The notes: a model not told the origin generated them from the sequence alone. A stretch of 64,000 nucleotides of DNA from Pteria penguin (GCA_035048485.1 CM068584.1:59831739-59895738); one strand, 5' to 3'; positions 21,249 to 33,414 are shown, counted from the stretch's first letter. A program made the numbers and translations.

Positions 21249-21484
21249 GGTCAGAGGCTACTAATGGGATGTAAGGAAAAAGATATATAGATACTGTAAA
21301 TTCTATACTCTTAGTGTATAATGCGTTCTAATTAAAACTATCAAAAGTTTATATCATTAGAAGGAGCTTTATTTATGCATTTACGATATCTACAACACGT
21401 GGCAATAATATTTATATTACTGGATTCCCCATAGGAAATTGTCTATGGTTACAAATGTATTTTACTTCACAGGATGTGTAATGT
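21249..21484. other. Short non-coding spacer
   Basis: AT-rich spacer between the OTU-like domain and the LINE 5' end. No terminal inverted repeat for the upstream element was recognised. The LINE may have inserted into or near it. Confidence 0.35.
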
Positions 21485-22165
21485 ATTCCCCCGTGGGGTC
21501 CCCGGGGTGATAAGAATAGGACCTCCGTACCTCTTGCGTGTCGTATGAGGCGACTAAATGAGGCACCCGGGGAATTCTCGCACGAGATTCCCAAGCACCC
21601 TCTTGCTGGTCACGGTTATAGACCACATGAGGCATCCTGTTTGCCGTGGGATGCGACCCGTGTCGTTGGAGGACGGGATCCTGGTGACTGAGGATATATT
21701 CAAACTGTGGTTTGCTTGTGTCTAACACTTCACTTTGGCCTTTACTTCAACTAGACGGGAGGTCGGATGGACCCGATCCTGATCAATCGGCTTTGTCATG
21801 CCGTGCCCTCATGTATTGCTCCGTCCAATATTGTATATTAAATATAACACCTTTGTTGTATTGTATTCGTTTCATTTAATATATCTTCAAAATATGCGTT
21901 GTACTTGAGAAGGCGGTGGCTTACGGGTCAATCGATTGTAAATGGAGGGTATTTGCGTGATAATAACTGTTATTAAATGTTTTTCTCGACTGGTTTACGA
22001 GTGAACTTTTTTTGCAGTTATATGCATTTCTTTTCTTTATGGTCGAGTATACTCTCGCAACATCTCCAGTGCATTGCTGTAGGAAAGCCACAGTGTATTG
22101 CCTGGTCCTTGTTGACACTCCCTGGAGGGTGGGTTGTTGTGAGAATGAATTCTATATCCTTTCCC
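21485..22165 (+). promoter_or_regulatory. LINE 5' leader / internal promoter region
   Basis: The GC-rich leader has the block CCCCGTGGGGTCCCCGG, the block GTACCTCTTGCGTGTCGTAT, and CCGATCCTGATCAATCGGC. It is far more GC-rich than its surroundings. The first 320 bp occur three times in the window with high similarity, so this is the best conserved part of the family. LINEs need an internal promoter in this position; that role is inferred from position. Confidence 0.6.
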
Positions 22166-23483
22166 ATGGCTTCTCCAATACTAAACCACCAAACTTTGAA
22201 CAAAAGAAAACGTCTTGCGGACACTGTTGAAAACACTCTTGAACAACCTGATGACGACTGGTCTCGATTTCTTGTTATTGCATCTGAAGATAGGGCTTTA
22301 GCTAAGGCTTCTCCCTTCTTGGTAGATAAAACCATCCAATCAGTTGCCGGTACGGTAAAAAATGTGACCAAACAGAGAAACGGCCAACTTTTAGTTGAAT
22401 GTGCTAAAAAGCAGCAGTCAATTTGTTAACATTAGACCACATTGGTGATATTCCTGTCAAAGTGTCTCCCCATTTCAATTTAAACACATGTCGTGGTATT
22501 TTGAGAGACAAAGACAAAAACCTTGCGTTATTGGCAGATGATGTCATTCTTGGCGAACTTAAAAGTCAAAAAGTTGTTGCTGTGCGTCGTTTCATTATTA
22601 AAAAAGACGGCAAAGAGATAAAAACTCATACTTTCCTCCTTACATTTTCTACATCATCTGTACCCCAAAAAACAAAATTGGGCTATGTCACAGCAAAAGT
22701 CGATTTATACTACCCTTCACCGCTGCGTTGTTTTTATTGCCAGAGATTTGGCCATAGTGTTAAAAATTGCCACAATAGGAAAACTTGCAACCAATGTGGT
22801 CATGTTGACACAGGAGTAGATGAATATGATGAGCACTTTGATGGTGACGATCCTTGTTCAGTTGATGCTAAATGCTTCAACTGTAAAGGCAATCATTGTG
22901 CTTCATCAAAAGACTGCCCTGTTTACAAAAAAGAACAGCAGATTATCAAAATAAAAGTTGAGCAGGGAGTATCCTATCCTGAAGCAAGGAAAAATATATG
23001 AAAATCATCATTTGCCTGCTACAAATACTAACAGCTACGTGTCTAAAGCTTCAAAGAAAACCGTTTCGATTGCTATTCAAACAGATATATCATGTTTGAA
23101 ATCTGATATTCCCTCGTTGTCCGTTGTGTCTAAACCTAAGACATCCTCGTCTACTTCGTCTTCCCAAACTGTATCAAATTCGCAAAAAAACATTAACAAA
23201 TAAGTCGTCATCTCCTGTGAAATCAAAATCGAAAACAAGTTCTAAAACTAAACCGTCGTCTGTACCAGTGAACCCGCACGTGGTTGTTCGAAATAAATTT
23301 GATGTTTTAGAAATAGAGATGGAAGATACATCTCCTTCTGATAGCATTTCTACAGAAATTTCTAATTCATTGAATGATGAAAAAAATACGAAAGAGTCTC
23401 GTTTGATTAACGTGAGGGGTCACAGTAAATCCCCAAAGAAAAAAGGTCGCAAGCCTTCTCTTGCCCGACTATCAGATAAATGA
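22166..23483 (+). pseudogene. LINE ORF1, Gag-like with CCHC zinc knuckle
   Basis: ORF1 of I-group LINEs coats the RNA and carries it to the nucleus. The start at 22,166 (MASPILNHQTLNKRKRLAD) is supported by the same start in the 6.8-kb copy. After a frame break near 22,425 an RRM-like region follows (HFNLNTCRGIL, VVAVRRFIIKKDGKE, KLGYVTAKVDLYYP). Then comes a CX2CX4HX4C knuckle (CFYCQRFGHSVKNC) and further cysteine pairs (CNQCG, CFNCKGNHC, KDCPVYK). Two more breaks near 23,000 and 23,150 lead into a Ser/Thr/Lys-rich tail ending at 23,483, where it overlaps the ORF2 start by 4 bases (ATGA). Confidence 0.75.
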
Positions 23484-26400
23484 ATCGTCATGATTCAATT
23501 ATACAGTGGAATTGTAGAGGTTTAAAAGTTAATTTTAATGAATTAAAACTTCTTGATCAAAATTTTTCTCCAGCAATATTATGTTTACAAGAGACCCATC
23601 TTAAGGACAACAGATTCTTTTCAATTAAAATCTTTTCGCAATATAATGTTTATAGTAATAAGGATAGAGCTGCAGGTGGCTCATCGATTTTCGTTAGAAA
23701 TTCTATTTTGCATAGCAGTGTTGCTTTAAACACATCCTTACAAGCTGTAGCTGTTCGTGTAACATTACTAAAAACAATGACATTTTGTTCAATATATTTT
23801 CCTCCGACTTTGAATATAGATCGTAGAGAATTGGACAACTTAGTTAAACAATTACCAAAACCCTTTATTATATTGGGTGATTTTAATGCTCATAATATCT
23901 TGTGGGGCAGTGAAACTACTGACGCCAAAGGTAATATAATTGAAGATTTTATAGAACAAAATGGTTTATGTGTCTTTAATGATGGGTCTAGTACCTATTT
24001 ACATCCAGGACATGGTACTTATACTTTTATTGATCTTACTATAACTGATCCATCGCTTTTTACTGATTTTGTGTGGTCAGTTCATGACGATTTGTGTGGA
24101 AGTGATCACTTCCCACTTATATTAAAAAGTAACGTTGCATCTAGTAATTCATGTATTACACACTGGAAATTAAATAAAGCTGACTGGAGTCAATTCCAAT
24201 CTGACTGTCTTACAAATCTTAATAACGTAAATCATTTGAGTAACACTGATCCTATTCTTTCGTTTACAGATACACTTGTTCAGATTTCTGAAAAGAATAT
24301 CCCAAAAACCTCTACTTTTCATAAAAAGAAATATAATCCTTGGTTTGACGATGCTTGTAAAAGTGTCATCAAAGATCGCAAAAAGGCTGAAAAAATATAC
24401 AAAAAGCATCCTATTCCTGGTAATTTAAATACACTTCGTCAGCGTAGAGCTGCTGCCAGGCGCACAATTAATCATAGCAAACGTCTATCATGGAGAAATT
24501 ATGTCTCCAAAGTCAATACTCGCACGCCTACTAATAAAGTATGGAAGATGATAAATAAAATTAAAGGCAAAGGTTCTTCAAATACTGTTCAACATCTTGT
24601 ACATAATTCTGATGTTTTAACATCTAAACACGATATTGCCAATTGTTTAGGCAAGACCTTTTCGAAAAATTCTTCTTCTGATAACTGTCTTCCTCAGTTT
24701 CGTCGTATTAAACAAAAGTCCGAAAAAATAAAATTGAAATTTGAATCAAATAATTTAGAGGATTATAACGAGCCTTTTTCTATTGACGAATTACAGTCAT
24801 CACTTCAGAACTCTAATAATACAGCTACTGGTCCAGATGAAGTGCATTATCAAATATTAAAACATCTTCCTTTGGAATCTTTACATATTCTACTAAATAT
24901 ATTTAATTACATATGGTTGAATGGTGAATTTCCACAATCGTGGAGAGAATCTATTGTTATTCCCGTTCCTAAACCCGGAAAGGATCATACTGATCCTATT
25001 AATTATCGTCCGATATCTTTAACGAGTTGTATATGCAAGACTTTAGAACGTATGATTAATGAGCGTCTTGTCTGGTTCCTGGAACACAACAACCTTCTCA
25101 CGGATATTCAGTGTGGTTTCAGGAAGCAGAGATGTACGACTGATCATCTTGTGCGCCTTGAAACATATATTCGTGATGCTTTCATAAATAAACAGCATGT
25201 AGTTTCTATCTTTTTCGATCTCGAAAAAGCATACGATACAACCTGGAAATATGGTATTTGAAGGGATTTACATGATATGGGGTTAAGAGGCAGTTTGCCT
25301 ATTTTTATTTCAAATTTTTTGAAAGACAGACGTTTTGATATTCGACTGGGCTCCCATGTTTCTGATTCATTTGAGCAGGAGATGGGCGTCCCTCAAGGGA
25401 GTATATTATCTGTTACACTTTTTAGTATAAAAATCAATAGCTTAGCACAAGTATTGAAAAATGATATCGATGGTTCTCTGTATGTTGACGACTTCTTGAT
25501 ATGTTGTTCGTGGGAAAAATATGAATATGATAGAACGGAAACTTCAATTGTGTTTAAATAATATATTTCAGTGGTCGATTGAAAACGGTTTTAAATTTTC
25601 GAAAAATAAGACTTCTTGTGTGCATTTCTGCCAAAAAAGACGAATGCATAATGACCCTGAACTTTTTATGGACGGTAATAAAATAAATGTTGTAAATGAA
25701 GTTAAATTTCTTGGTGTTATATTCGACAAACGACTGTCTTTTATACCACATATTAAAGCGTTAAAAGTAAAATGTTTAAAAGCATTGGATATATTGAAAG
25801 TTTTGTCTAGTACGGAGTGGGGTGCTGAAAGTACAACCTTGCTCCAGCTTTACAGGTCGCTGGTTCGATCGAAGCTGGACTATGGTTGTATTGTTTATGG
25901 TTCGGCCAGAAAGTCTTATTTACAGCTTCTGGACACCATACATCACCAAGGCTTGCGTTTGAGTCTTGGTGCTTTCAGGACCTCACCTGTACAAAGTTTA
26001 TATGCAGAAGCAGCTGAACCATCTTTGAATATTCGTAGAATTAAATTAACGTTACAGTATATTACTAAATTGCATTCTAATGAATTAAATCCAGCTTTTG
26101 ATTGTGTCTTTCGACCACAGCATGAACATTTATATGATAAAAAAGCCTAATATAATTAAAAGTATTGGTTTACGTGTAAAACCACATATTCTAGAAGCAG
26201 GTATTACACTTAACGACATTGCCGATTTCAAAATAGCTTCATCACCTCCATGGTTGATGGAAAAACCTAAAATTTTATTTCATTTATCTAAAAATAAAAA
26301 ACAAGAAACTAGTTCTGCAGAATTTCAACAGTTATTTTCAGAAATGAAGTCTTTATATTCTAATTACAAACAATATTTCACAGATGGTTCAAAAGATGAT

Positions 26401-27158
26401 GAAAAAGCAGCGGCTGCTGCAATATGTGGAAAACGAGTTTAATTGTTCTATTCGATTACCTAATCATTCTTCGGTTTTTACAGCAGAAGCAAGAGCTATA
26501 TTATTAGCTCTTTCTCATATTGAGAAAAATCAAAATTTTAAATCAATTATTTTTTCCGATTCGTTGTCTTGTTTACAAGCCATTCATAATGTAAGAACAA
26601 ATAACCCATATATTTTAAATATTATTGAAACAGTGAACCGACTTTTATCTACAGATTTCGATATTGTGTTTTGCTGGCTGTCTTCGCATGTTGGTCTTGT
26701 CGGCAATGAAAAGGCTGACAGGGTTGAATAAACCAAATGTTATAGGTAAGGTACCTTACTCGGATTTTAAATTATGTATCTTAAACTATGTCAATAATTT
26801 GTGTCAAGAGGCTTGGGATCGTGAAGTTAACAATAAACTTCATGATTGCAAGCCTCTTTTTAATAGTAAATATTATAATCATTATACAAACCGTAAAGAT
26901 GAAATTGTGAGTTCTAGACTCCGCATGGGACACTCCTGGATCACTCATTCATTCCTTTTAAAGGAAGAGCCCCCTCCAGAATGTGTCCCGTGCGGATGTC
27001 TATTAAGTATAAAACACATTCTGTTAGAATGTGTAGATACTATGCATATTCGTGAAAATTATTATACTTGTCAAAATATTAATGATTTGTTTGATCGAAT
27101 AAGCATCTTTAAAGTATTAGAGTTCTTGAAAGAAATAAACCTATACAGTAAAATTTGA
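23480..27158 (+). pseudogene. LINE ORF2: APE endonuclease, reverse transcriptase, RNase H
   Basis: ORF2 nicks target DNA and copies the RNA into it. The APE-type endonuclease occupies roughly the first 220 residues (IIQWNCRGLKV, CLQETHLKD, ILGDFNAHN, GSDHFPL). Reverse transcriptase follows: TGPDEVHYQILK, IPVPKPGKD, NYRPISLTSC, QCGFRKQRCTTDHL, FFDLEKAYD. A TGA at 25,259 interrupts it, then GVPQGSILS and the catalytic YVDD, then FLGVIFDKRLSF. Frame breaks occur near 25,530, 26,130, 26,430 and 26,725. RNase H follows (YFTDGSKDD, TAEARAILLAL, IFSDSLSCLQAI, WLSSHVGLVGNEKAD). The tail has a cysteine motif (CVPCGCLLSIKHILLEC) typical of this group. The domain content is complete, but the frame is not. 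Confidence 0.85.
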
Positions 27159-27367
27159 CTGTTTGATGATAACTTATATATGAACCTGTGTATCTGGAAT
27201 GCATGTATTTCGTACAATTGTATGTATTTTAATTTGTATAAATGAATGGGTTTTAAGAAATGTAGTTTATCTGTCTATAACATATACAAAGAGAGCTAGT
27301 CTCTCCTATTTTGTTTTAGCTTTACGTTTTATATTTTTGAACATTGTATTAATAATATTAGTATATG

Positions 27368-27430
27368 TCACCATAAGGGTGAAATATTCCCGGTGTGACT
27401 TTAAGCACTTATCTATCTATCTATCTATGT
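27368..27430 (+). repeat. LINE 3' tail with (CTAT)n, shared with SINEs
   Basis: The tail GTCACCATAAGGGTGAAATA then TTCCCGGTGTGACTTTAAGC is followed by (CTAT)n. The same tail ends the LINE copy at 13.44 kb and the tRNA-headed SINEs at 43.5, 58.1, 59.4 and 60.5 kb. Shared tails let a LINE reverse transcriptase recognise SINE RNA, as established for several SINE/LINE pairs. Confidence 0.75.
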
Positions 27431-27727
27431 GTAATGTATTAGATACTTAGTGCCGAGAGCCTGTACATATGTTGTTTAAATTCACCAAAGACATTACAGG
27501 TGCTTTTATAGATTAGAAATAGGGAACAAAACGAACAAGCCTGTTCTTTTTTTTTTATTTTTGCTGATTATAATCTATGATATCACCTTGCACTGAGATT
27601 TCGGATCACAACAAATGGAAACATGTTTTTCGTGTCATTCCTGATGGGCCGATGCTATAAGCCTTTTCACTGTAATTTTTGCGCACGCGCATAAACGCTT
27701 CCGGACGGCAGCGTCTATATCAACAAG

Positions 27728-28137
27728 ATGGCTACGCGGGAAAGTTTGAATAAGCTTAAATTTGATGTTTTGAGAAAATTACGCGACGAAAACTAAAAGC
27801 AGAGTTAATATCCTTTGTTCTTATGCACCAAACCCCCATTAAATCTCTAATCCCAGTCGTAAATAGAACTGTAACCGAGGCACTTACACCGTGCACCGAT
27901 ACAGCATCCGAGTTGCAGCTGCCACCTTTTCACCAGGCAAAATATACAGCAGTTACTGTTGGTGAATTTCCGAAGCCTACATTTTCTGCTATATATAATT
28001 TCATGATAGTTCGAGGTCGTCAGATGTGTGGAGAAGCATCACATGAAGAAATTAGCCCTTTAGAAAACTTCAAAGGATTGGACAGGGCTGTCCAGCACTT
28101 CGATTCTGGGGATGTTCAAAATATCCAGCTTTCTCAG
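27728..28137 (+). CDS. Possible first exon of a SAP-like-domain gene, one frameshift
   Basis: The ATG at 27,728 has a good context (CAACAAGATGGCTACG, like a YY1-type initiator plus start). The frame opens MATRESLNKLKFDVLRKLRD. It then stops, and a one-base shift gives RKLKAELISFVLMHQTPIKS, so the two parts look like one SAP-like helix-turn (LxxLKFDVLRK...KAELI). The main frame continues from 27,823 to a clean donor CTCAG|GTAATG at 28,137, through FPKPTFSAIYNFMIVRGRQM and ENFKGLDRAVQHFDSGDVQN. I recall such first exons in invertebrate genes with SWIM or YqaJ-type domains, but cannot confirm that. It may be host or transposon-borne. Downstream exons are not visible before the gypsy LTR, which starts about 58 bp later. 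Confidence 0.4.
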
Positions 28138-28194
28138 GTAATGTAAAACCGAGTACTATTTTATATTTATATATGTACAGGTAAACATGATATG

Positions 28195-28378
28195 TGTTTG
28201 TTTGCGTTCCTAATCTGAGAAACGACAGAGGCATCCACGAGGTTTAACAATTTTATTGAACTACCCAACTGAGCGCATGTCTTTTGCGCAAGATCACATA
28301 ACATAATGACGTAATACACAATGTACGCAGATAATCAATCTAGGCAAAAAAGGATAACTCTAACGACCTTATGAAACA
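28195..28378 (-). mobile_element. Gypsy 3' LTR and polypurine tract
   Basis: On the minus strand the run AAAAGGGGGAGA (28,379-28,390) is a polypurine tract, followed directly by a TGTTTCATAAGG LTR start. A polyadenylation signal (CAATAAAATTG) lies inside. The far end near 28,195 is placed at a TGT/ACA-type boundary and is approximate. This LTR belongs to the gypsy pol to its right. The matching 5' LTR was not found. Confidence 0.55.
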
Positions 28379-28743
28379 TCTCCCCCTTTTAACTTTATAG
28401 ATAAATTGGTGATGTGATATGAACAAAAATTTTGTCTTTAAATTTACAAATTAGGAGATGTATTTATCCAGTAACATGAACTTTCAAAAATGTGTTCTAC
28501 AGCAATATTTCTTACATGTAAATTTGTATTGCAGTGTGATTATATAATTGATACAAAATTTGTACAGAGGGTATGAAACACATGTTTGGTTTTTAATACA
28601 ACTTTAGTATAATAAATGTCTTATGTATGAATTTTTTATTCAACAAGTGAAATAAACAAATTTAAACATTTTTAAGCGTTCATATTGGTTCTGCAAACAT
28701 ATACATATGAAAATTAAGTGTCAAAGTCTTTAAATCTTGCCGG
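28379..28743. other. Gypsy 3' untranslated region
   Basis: AT-rich sequence between the integrase stop and the polypurine tract. No env-like frame is visible. Confidence 0.45.
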
Positions 28744-30516
28744 CTATTTGACTTGACGGCCGCTTCGCGTTCTGATCACATCGGAGCGAGAAATCACACT
28801 CACGGGTGGTGATTCACTAACGGTGCGGTTGGCCGATTTAGTCTCGTGGTCCAAATCGTCCTCAATCTCGATAGTTTTCGGTTGAACATCGTGGCTGTAT
28901 GAATTGTACGGTGTCCTCTGTATGAATCGTCGATTACGGCGGAATGAACCTCTCTGGGTTTCAACGATATATGATCTGGTTTGCGGAATATGATCTTTCA
29001 CTATTCCGGTGGTATTCCATGTTTTGTCTTTGTCGGTTTTAAGACGTACATTGTCTCCTTGCCCTAACATGGTTAACGGTCTGGTACCATGCTGCCTGTC
29101 GAATGATTCCCTCATGCGCTCTTTGTAGTATGCGTCACGTGACCTGATTTGATTGGAGTCTGGCCATTCTGGTTTTAACCTGTCCGGTATCACAGGTACA
29201 CGGGTTCTTATTTTACGACCCATGATTAACTCTGCCGGACTAACACCTATGGCCGTGATAGCAGTTGCTCGGTATGACATGAGAGCTGCGAATATGTCAT
29301 CTTGTAATATTTTCTTAGCGATTTTGACGGCACTCTCTGCCCCTCCGTTCGCTTGCGGATAGTGAGGACTAGAGAAAGTTTGAAGAAATCCGCATTTTCC
29401 TGCGAAATTCCTGAATTCCTGAGACACGAACTGAGTTCCGTTGTCCGAGATTAACTCTTCTGGAATTCCCCATCGTGCGAATATGTTGCTTAATTTGCCA
29501 ATTACGCGTGCACTAGTAGTTGTTGGTAAATGCACAACTTCAAAGAGAACGGGAATAATAATCCGTGACGACTAGAAATTGCTTGCCATTTGCCTCACAC
29601 AAGTCTGCTGCTATTTTCTGCCAGGGTCGGCATGGTAACGGTGTTGTTTTCAGCGGTTCCTTTACCTGGCTTGGTCTGTGTTTCTGACAAAAGTCGCAAA
29701 GTTCGATTGTTCGCTGTATATCTTTAGCGATGCCAGGCCACCATACTGATGCCTGCGCCCTGGCGCGACATTTGTTAATTCCTAAATGTCGCTCTTGGAT
29801 ACTAGTGAGAATACTCGGTCTCATATCTTCCGGAACAACAATTCGGCTTCTGTAGAGTAGCAATCCTAGGTTGATAGATAATTAACTTCGCGAATTGAAG
29901 TAGTCTCGGAACTCTGTTTTCACTTGACTCGCATAGTTTGGCCATCCGTACCTGGTTAGATGTATAACTTCCTGTATTACAGTATCGTTAGCGCTCGAAT
30001 TCTGAATTTCTATCAGTTTGCGATCTGAGAGTGGACGCAAATTGTCGATATTCGTAGTGTATTGTTCAACTTCATCAATCATGTTTCTTGTTGATTCTGG
30101 GTCTGTAAGCGACATGTCCATCGGTTGTCGTAACAATGTGTCTGGAATCACTAATAGTTTTCCCGGAACATGCTCGGCGCGCAAGTTGTATGCTCGGAGA
30201 CGCATCAACATTCTCTGGCATCTGATCGTCAAAATCTCGGTTGTTGAATAGCGGTACCAATGGTTTATGGTCTGTTTGTAGTCTGAACGATTCTAATCCG
30301 ACTAAGTATCTGGAGAAGTTTTCACACGCAAATATTGATGCGAGACATTCCTTCTCTATCTGAGCGTAATTTCTTTCGGCGCTAGTAAGTTTTCTTGAGC
30401 TAAATGCAACAGGTTTTAACTCGCCCTCTGAAAGTTGCAGAAGTGGGGCACCTAGGCCATAACTGCTCGCGTCCGCACTTACGACGGTAGGCTTTGTTTT
30501 ATCATAGAATCTCAAT
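28744..30516 (-). pseudogene. pol: Ty3/Gypsy pol: RNase H and integrase, interrupted
   Basis: Minus-strand pol of a gypsy-group retrotransposon. From 5' to 3': RNase H (30515-30075: [42 protein letters not shown]); connection domain (30232-29882: [15 protein letters not shown]); integrase zinc finger H2C2 (29863-29540: ERHLGINKC, ELCDFCQKHR) and the first catalytic Asp region (IAADLCEANGKQF, VTDYYSR); integrase core (29535-28744: ISDNGTQFVSQEF for the second Asp, PQANGGAESAVKIAKK for the Glu). The C-terminal domain ends RSDVIRTRSGRQVK. Small frame breaks occur near 30,230, 29,870 and 29,540. The RNase H start is cut at 30,516 by the Harbinger insertion; the upstream RT portion is at 40,141-40,333. 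Confidence 0.88.
30514..30516. repeat. Harbinger left target-site duplication (AAT)
   Basis: AAT here is repeated at 40,141-40,143 immediately outside the other end of the Harbinger element. Removing the insertion and one copy rejoins the gypsy codons as ...KAPTL|RFYDK..., which confirms the 3-bp duplication. Confidence 0.85.
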
Positions 30517-30534
30517 GGGCGGACTTGATTTGCA
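30517..30534 (+). repeat. Harbinger left terminal inverted repeat
   Basis: GGGCGGACTTGATTTGCA, identical to the reverse complement of 40,123-40,140. The starting GGG is common in PIF/Harbinger ends. Confidence 0.9.
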
Positions 30535-30632
30535 ACACTGGTCAGACGAACGGCTTACGCCGGTCACGTGACCGGCATGCCCCGGTTTGCTGAGGAATCA
30601 AGTGGATTCGGCTCGAGTTCATTTGTTTAAAT

Positions 30633-32295
30633 ATGGCGGACAAGTGCGTAGCCGTAGTGGCATGGATCTCGTTGATGGACGAAATACTCGAGAGCGACGA
30701 TGACGACGACGATGTGCTGGTTGTTTCTGGTATTTTAGCTGCGTAAGTTGTTTTATATGAAATAAAACTAAAGATAAAGACAAGTGCTTGTAGAGAAAAC
30801 ACGATTTTTGAGAATAAAACTCTCTGATTTACATCTAATGCCACATGTGACATGAAGAATGCTGGTGAATTATGCACAAAGTTATTTTGACACTTTGCGG
30901 TTTTGTGATTTCGGTACCTGTTTTATTTTTATTAGTAAATGATAAAAACTAGAAGTTTCTCACGTGTAATATCTTGTGAATTACTTAGATTTTAGTAAGT
31001 ACACAATTTTAAAAACTATTTCATCATGCCGAAATCACTTGTTGCCAAATTAACATGAACCCGATCTCACTGCATTTTTGGTTAATTTAGGAACCTTATT
31101 ATGCATACATGTGTAAGGTCCCTGTAATAATTATACAGTGTAATGTTTACCTCGGAAGTGTGCATACATCTATATTAATACGGCTACAAATATATATTAG
31201 TTTTGGGCAAACATTTCTCTCCATGACTATAAACCTTTGTAATAAATTTCATGGTCTATTTTCAGGACTTCCAGGGAAGAACGACTGAAGACACAGCGTT
31301 ATTATGAGGATACGGTGCCTAATTATTTGCCAGACACTTTCAAGAAGTTTTTCAAAATGACAATTGAAACAGTTGAAGTGATTTGCTTGGAACTGAGCAA
31401 TTGTCAAGAACTACTGGAACGAGATCCATGTAGTGGCAGGGAACAAATACCACTGCACAAGAAAGTGCTGATGACTTTAAGGTACATGGCCTCCCAGGAA
31501 ACAATATTGGAAATAAGTGACAGATTTAATGTAACTGAATTCAGCCTCCTAAGGTGCAAGGAACAAGTGATGACTGCTATGATCCGTGTTTTGTTAAAGC
31601 GCTTTATCAAGTGGCCATCAGTTGCTGACCTTGCAGGGATCTCAAATAGGTTTAGCACCATCGGGGATAATAGACTTTCTCATGTTGTTGGGGCTATCGA
31701 TGGCTCCCATATCCCAATTGAAGCTCCTCATGTGAACGCAAACTCTTACTATAATAGGAAGCAATATCATTCCATAATACTACAAGGGGTATGTGACGAC
31801 ACACTCAAATTCATCGATATCAACGTGGGATGGCCAGGTCGTGTACATGACGCTAAAGTGTTTAGACACTCCCAACTCTGGGAAACCGGATTCTCCAAAT
31901 GTGACAATGGGCGATATCACTTATTAGGTGATGCAGCTTACCCAGTAAAGGAATGGCTTCTCACTCCTTATAGGGACAATTGTCACTTAACAAGACAACA
32001 AAAACGTTTCAATGAAATTCATTCTTCTAAGAGACAAGTAATTGAAAGAACATTCGGACTGTTAAAACGCAGATGCAGAAGGTTAAAACACATCCATTGC
32101 AAATCCATTGAAAGAATATGCAAAACTGTGGTATTTGCATGTATAATACATAATATTTGTATCATGCAAGATGATACACTGGAGGATGCATTGGATTCAG
32201 ATGAGGATGACGATGATGACAATATGGTGGACTATATTCACCAAAATGATGCTCAGGGTATTCTCAAGAGGGTTCAGATCACAAACAGACTGTAG
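30633..32295 (+). CDS. PIF/Harbinger transposase (DDE_Tnp_4), two exons, apparently intact
   Basis: Exon 1 is 30,633-30,742, starting ATG GCG GAC (AATATGGCGG context) and encoding an acidic segment (DEILESDDDDDDVLVV). A GTAAGT donor follows. Exon 2 starts after TTTTCAG at 31,266 and runs to TAG at 32,293-32,295. The joined frame is open, 379 residues, a normal length for the family. The HARBI1-like N-terminal helical domain includes VLMTLRYMASQETILEISDR. The DDE nuclease has its acidic residues in VVGAIDGSHIPIEAP, HLLGDAAYPVKEWLLTP and QVIERTFGLLKRRCRR. The C-terminus is very acidic (DEDDDDDNMVDY). AATAAA lies 21 bp after the stop. The partner Myb/SANT protein of this superfamily helps nuclear import and end binding; the convergent gene fits that role. 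No defects seen. Confidence 0.93.
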
Positions 32296-32370
32296 TGACA
32301 TGTACATGTACTTCTAAATAAAGACTTTGACAAGATAAAGGAATGTTTATTTAATTAAAATTTCATTTAT

Positions 32371-32481
32371 TGCTATCTGCAATTGAAAAACATAAAATGG
32401 TTATAATTGCTATCTGCAATTGAAAGACATAAAATTGGTATGATTGCTATCTGCAACTGAAAGACATAAAATGGTTATAAA
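32371..32481. repeat. 37-bp tandem repeat, 3 copies
   Basis: Units start at 32,371, 32,408 and 32,445, each TGCTATCTGCAATTGAAAGA then CATAAAATGG and a few variable bases. The array lies just after the transposase polyadenylation signal, between the two convergent genes. Confidence 0.85.
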
Positions 32482-32859
32482 CATTGAACAAGCATTGCAA
32501 GAATACAATGCAACCAGATTTAAATAACAAAATAATTAAGGTCACATTCAGGGATAATGGTACTAATGAAAAGGTCTTATACATGTACATGAATAAATAC
32601 ATGTAACAGTTGCCATATTTGTTCTGGCTCAGAAGTAACAGCCAAGATGTAACATAGTAAAAGTTTTTCTTTAATAACACAAACATTTTCCTGAAAGGTT
32701 TTAGTCCAAAGAAATACACATGAAATATGAAAGCCTGGTCTGCATTTGTTCAAAAGTAAGGAAGACAAGGTTGAAGTTTTTGAAAATTAAGACATACTTC
32801 AACAAGAATAGTCAGAAGAACAATAAACTCCCTGGTGGCAACAATATTAACGTAGGAAC

Positions 32860-33060
32860 AAGTCAAGGTCAGTCACAAGGTAAAAAATAATGGTATGTTG
32901 TAAAAGGTCTAGTCATAAGGTATAAATACATGAATTTTGAGAGCCCTATCCTGGTTCAAAAGTTTTGGATAAATGTTTAAAGTTAAAGAAAATAGGTCAA
33001 ATCTCAAGGTCAAGGTCACAAGGTCAAATCTTATGGTACCATGTGAAAAGTTTTGTTACA
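32860..33060. repeat. Dispersed repeat relic (GGTCAAGGTCACAAGG type)
   Basis: This stretch has phrases such as AAGGTCAAGGTCACAAGGTC and TCATAAGG then AATACATG. They match the interior of the 34.2-kb MITE-like repeat and a relic at 57.5 kb. Its ends are not clear, so it is probably an old copy of the same family. Confidence 0.5.
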
Positions 33061-33414
33061 GGGAATGTACAAATAAAAGTCTCTAATAAGAGTCATGAAC
33101 ATACATACATAATAAACACTCATCACTGTCTCATCTTCATTATATGAAAGTGCATTATGAACAAACATCTCGATGATTCCTTCATTGACAATTACATTTA
33201 ACAAGTTCGTAACATTGAACAAACACACAAGATCAGTAAACAGTCTCTTAATATGTCCAGCATTATTATATCAATAAAACCTCCGTATCTCAATGATTCA
33301 TTCATTATAAAAGGGGTTCATGAAACACCAACAGAAACAATGATTCCTTCATTACATGCAAGGAAAATTAATGAACTACATTTGTTATTAATTTTTGGAT
33401 ACATTTGTATTTAT

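Larger units (their letters stand above)
21485..27430 (+). mobile_element. Near full-length I/Nimb-like LINE, frameshifted
   Basis: A non-LTR retrotransposon of about 5.9 kb with a GC-rich leader, a Gag-like ORF1, an APE-RT-RNaseH ORF2 and a 3' tail ending in (CTAT)n at 27,408-27,430. RNase H after RT and CCHC knuckles in ORF1 place it in the I group (I, Nimb and relatives); the Nimb label is inference. The RT ends, RNase H and 3' tail match the minus-strand copy at 13.4-14.9 kb, and the leader matches 6.8-7.5 kb and 61.8-62.1 kb. It has at least seven frame breaks, so this copy is not active as read. Confidence 0.85.
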
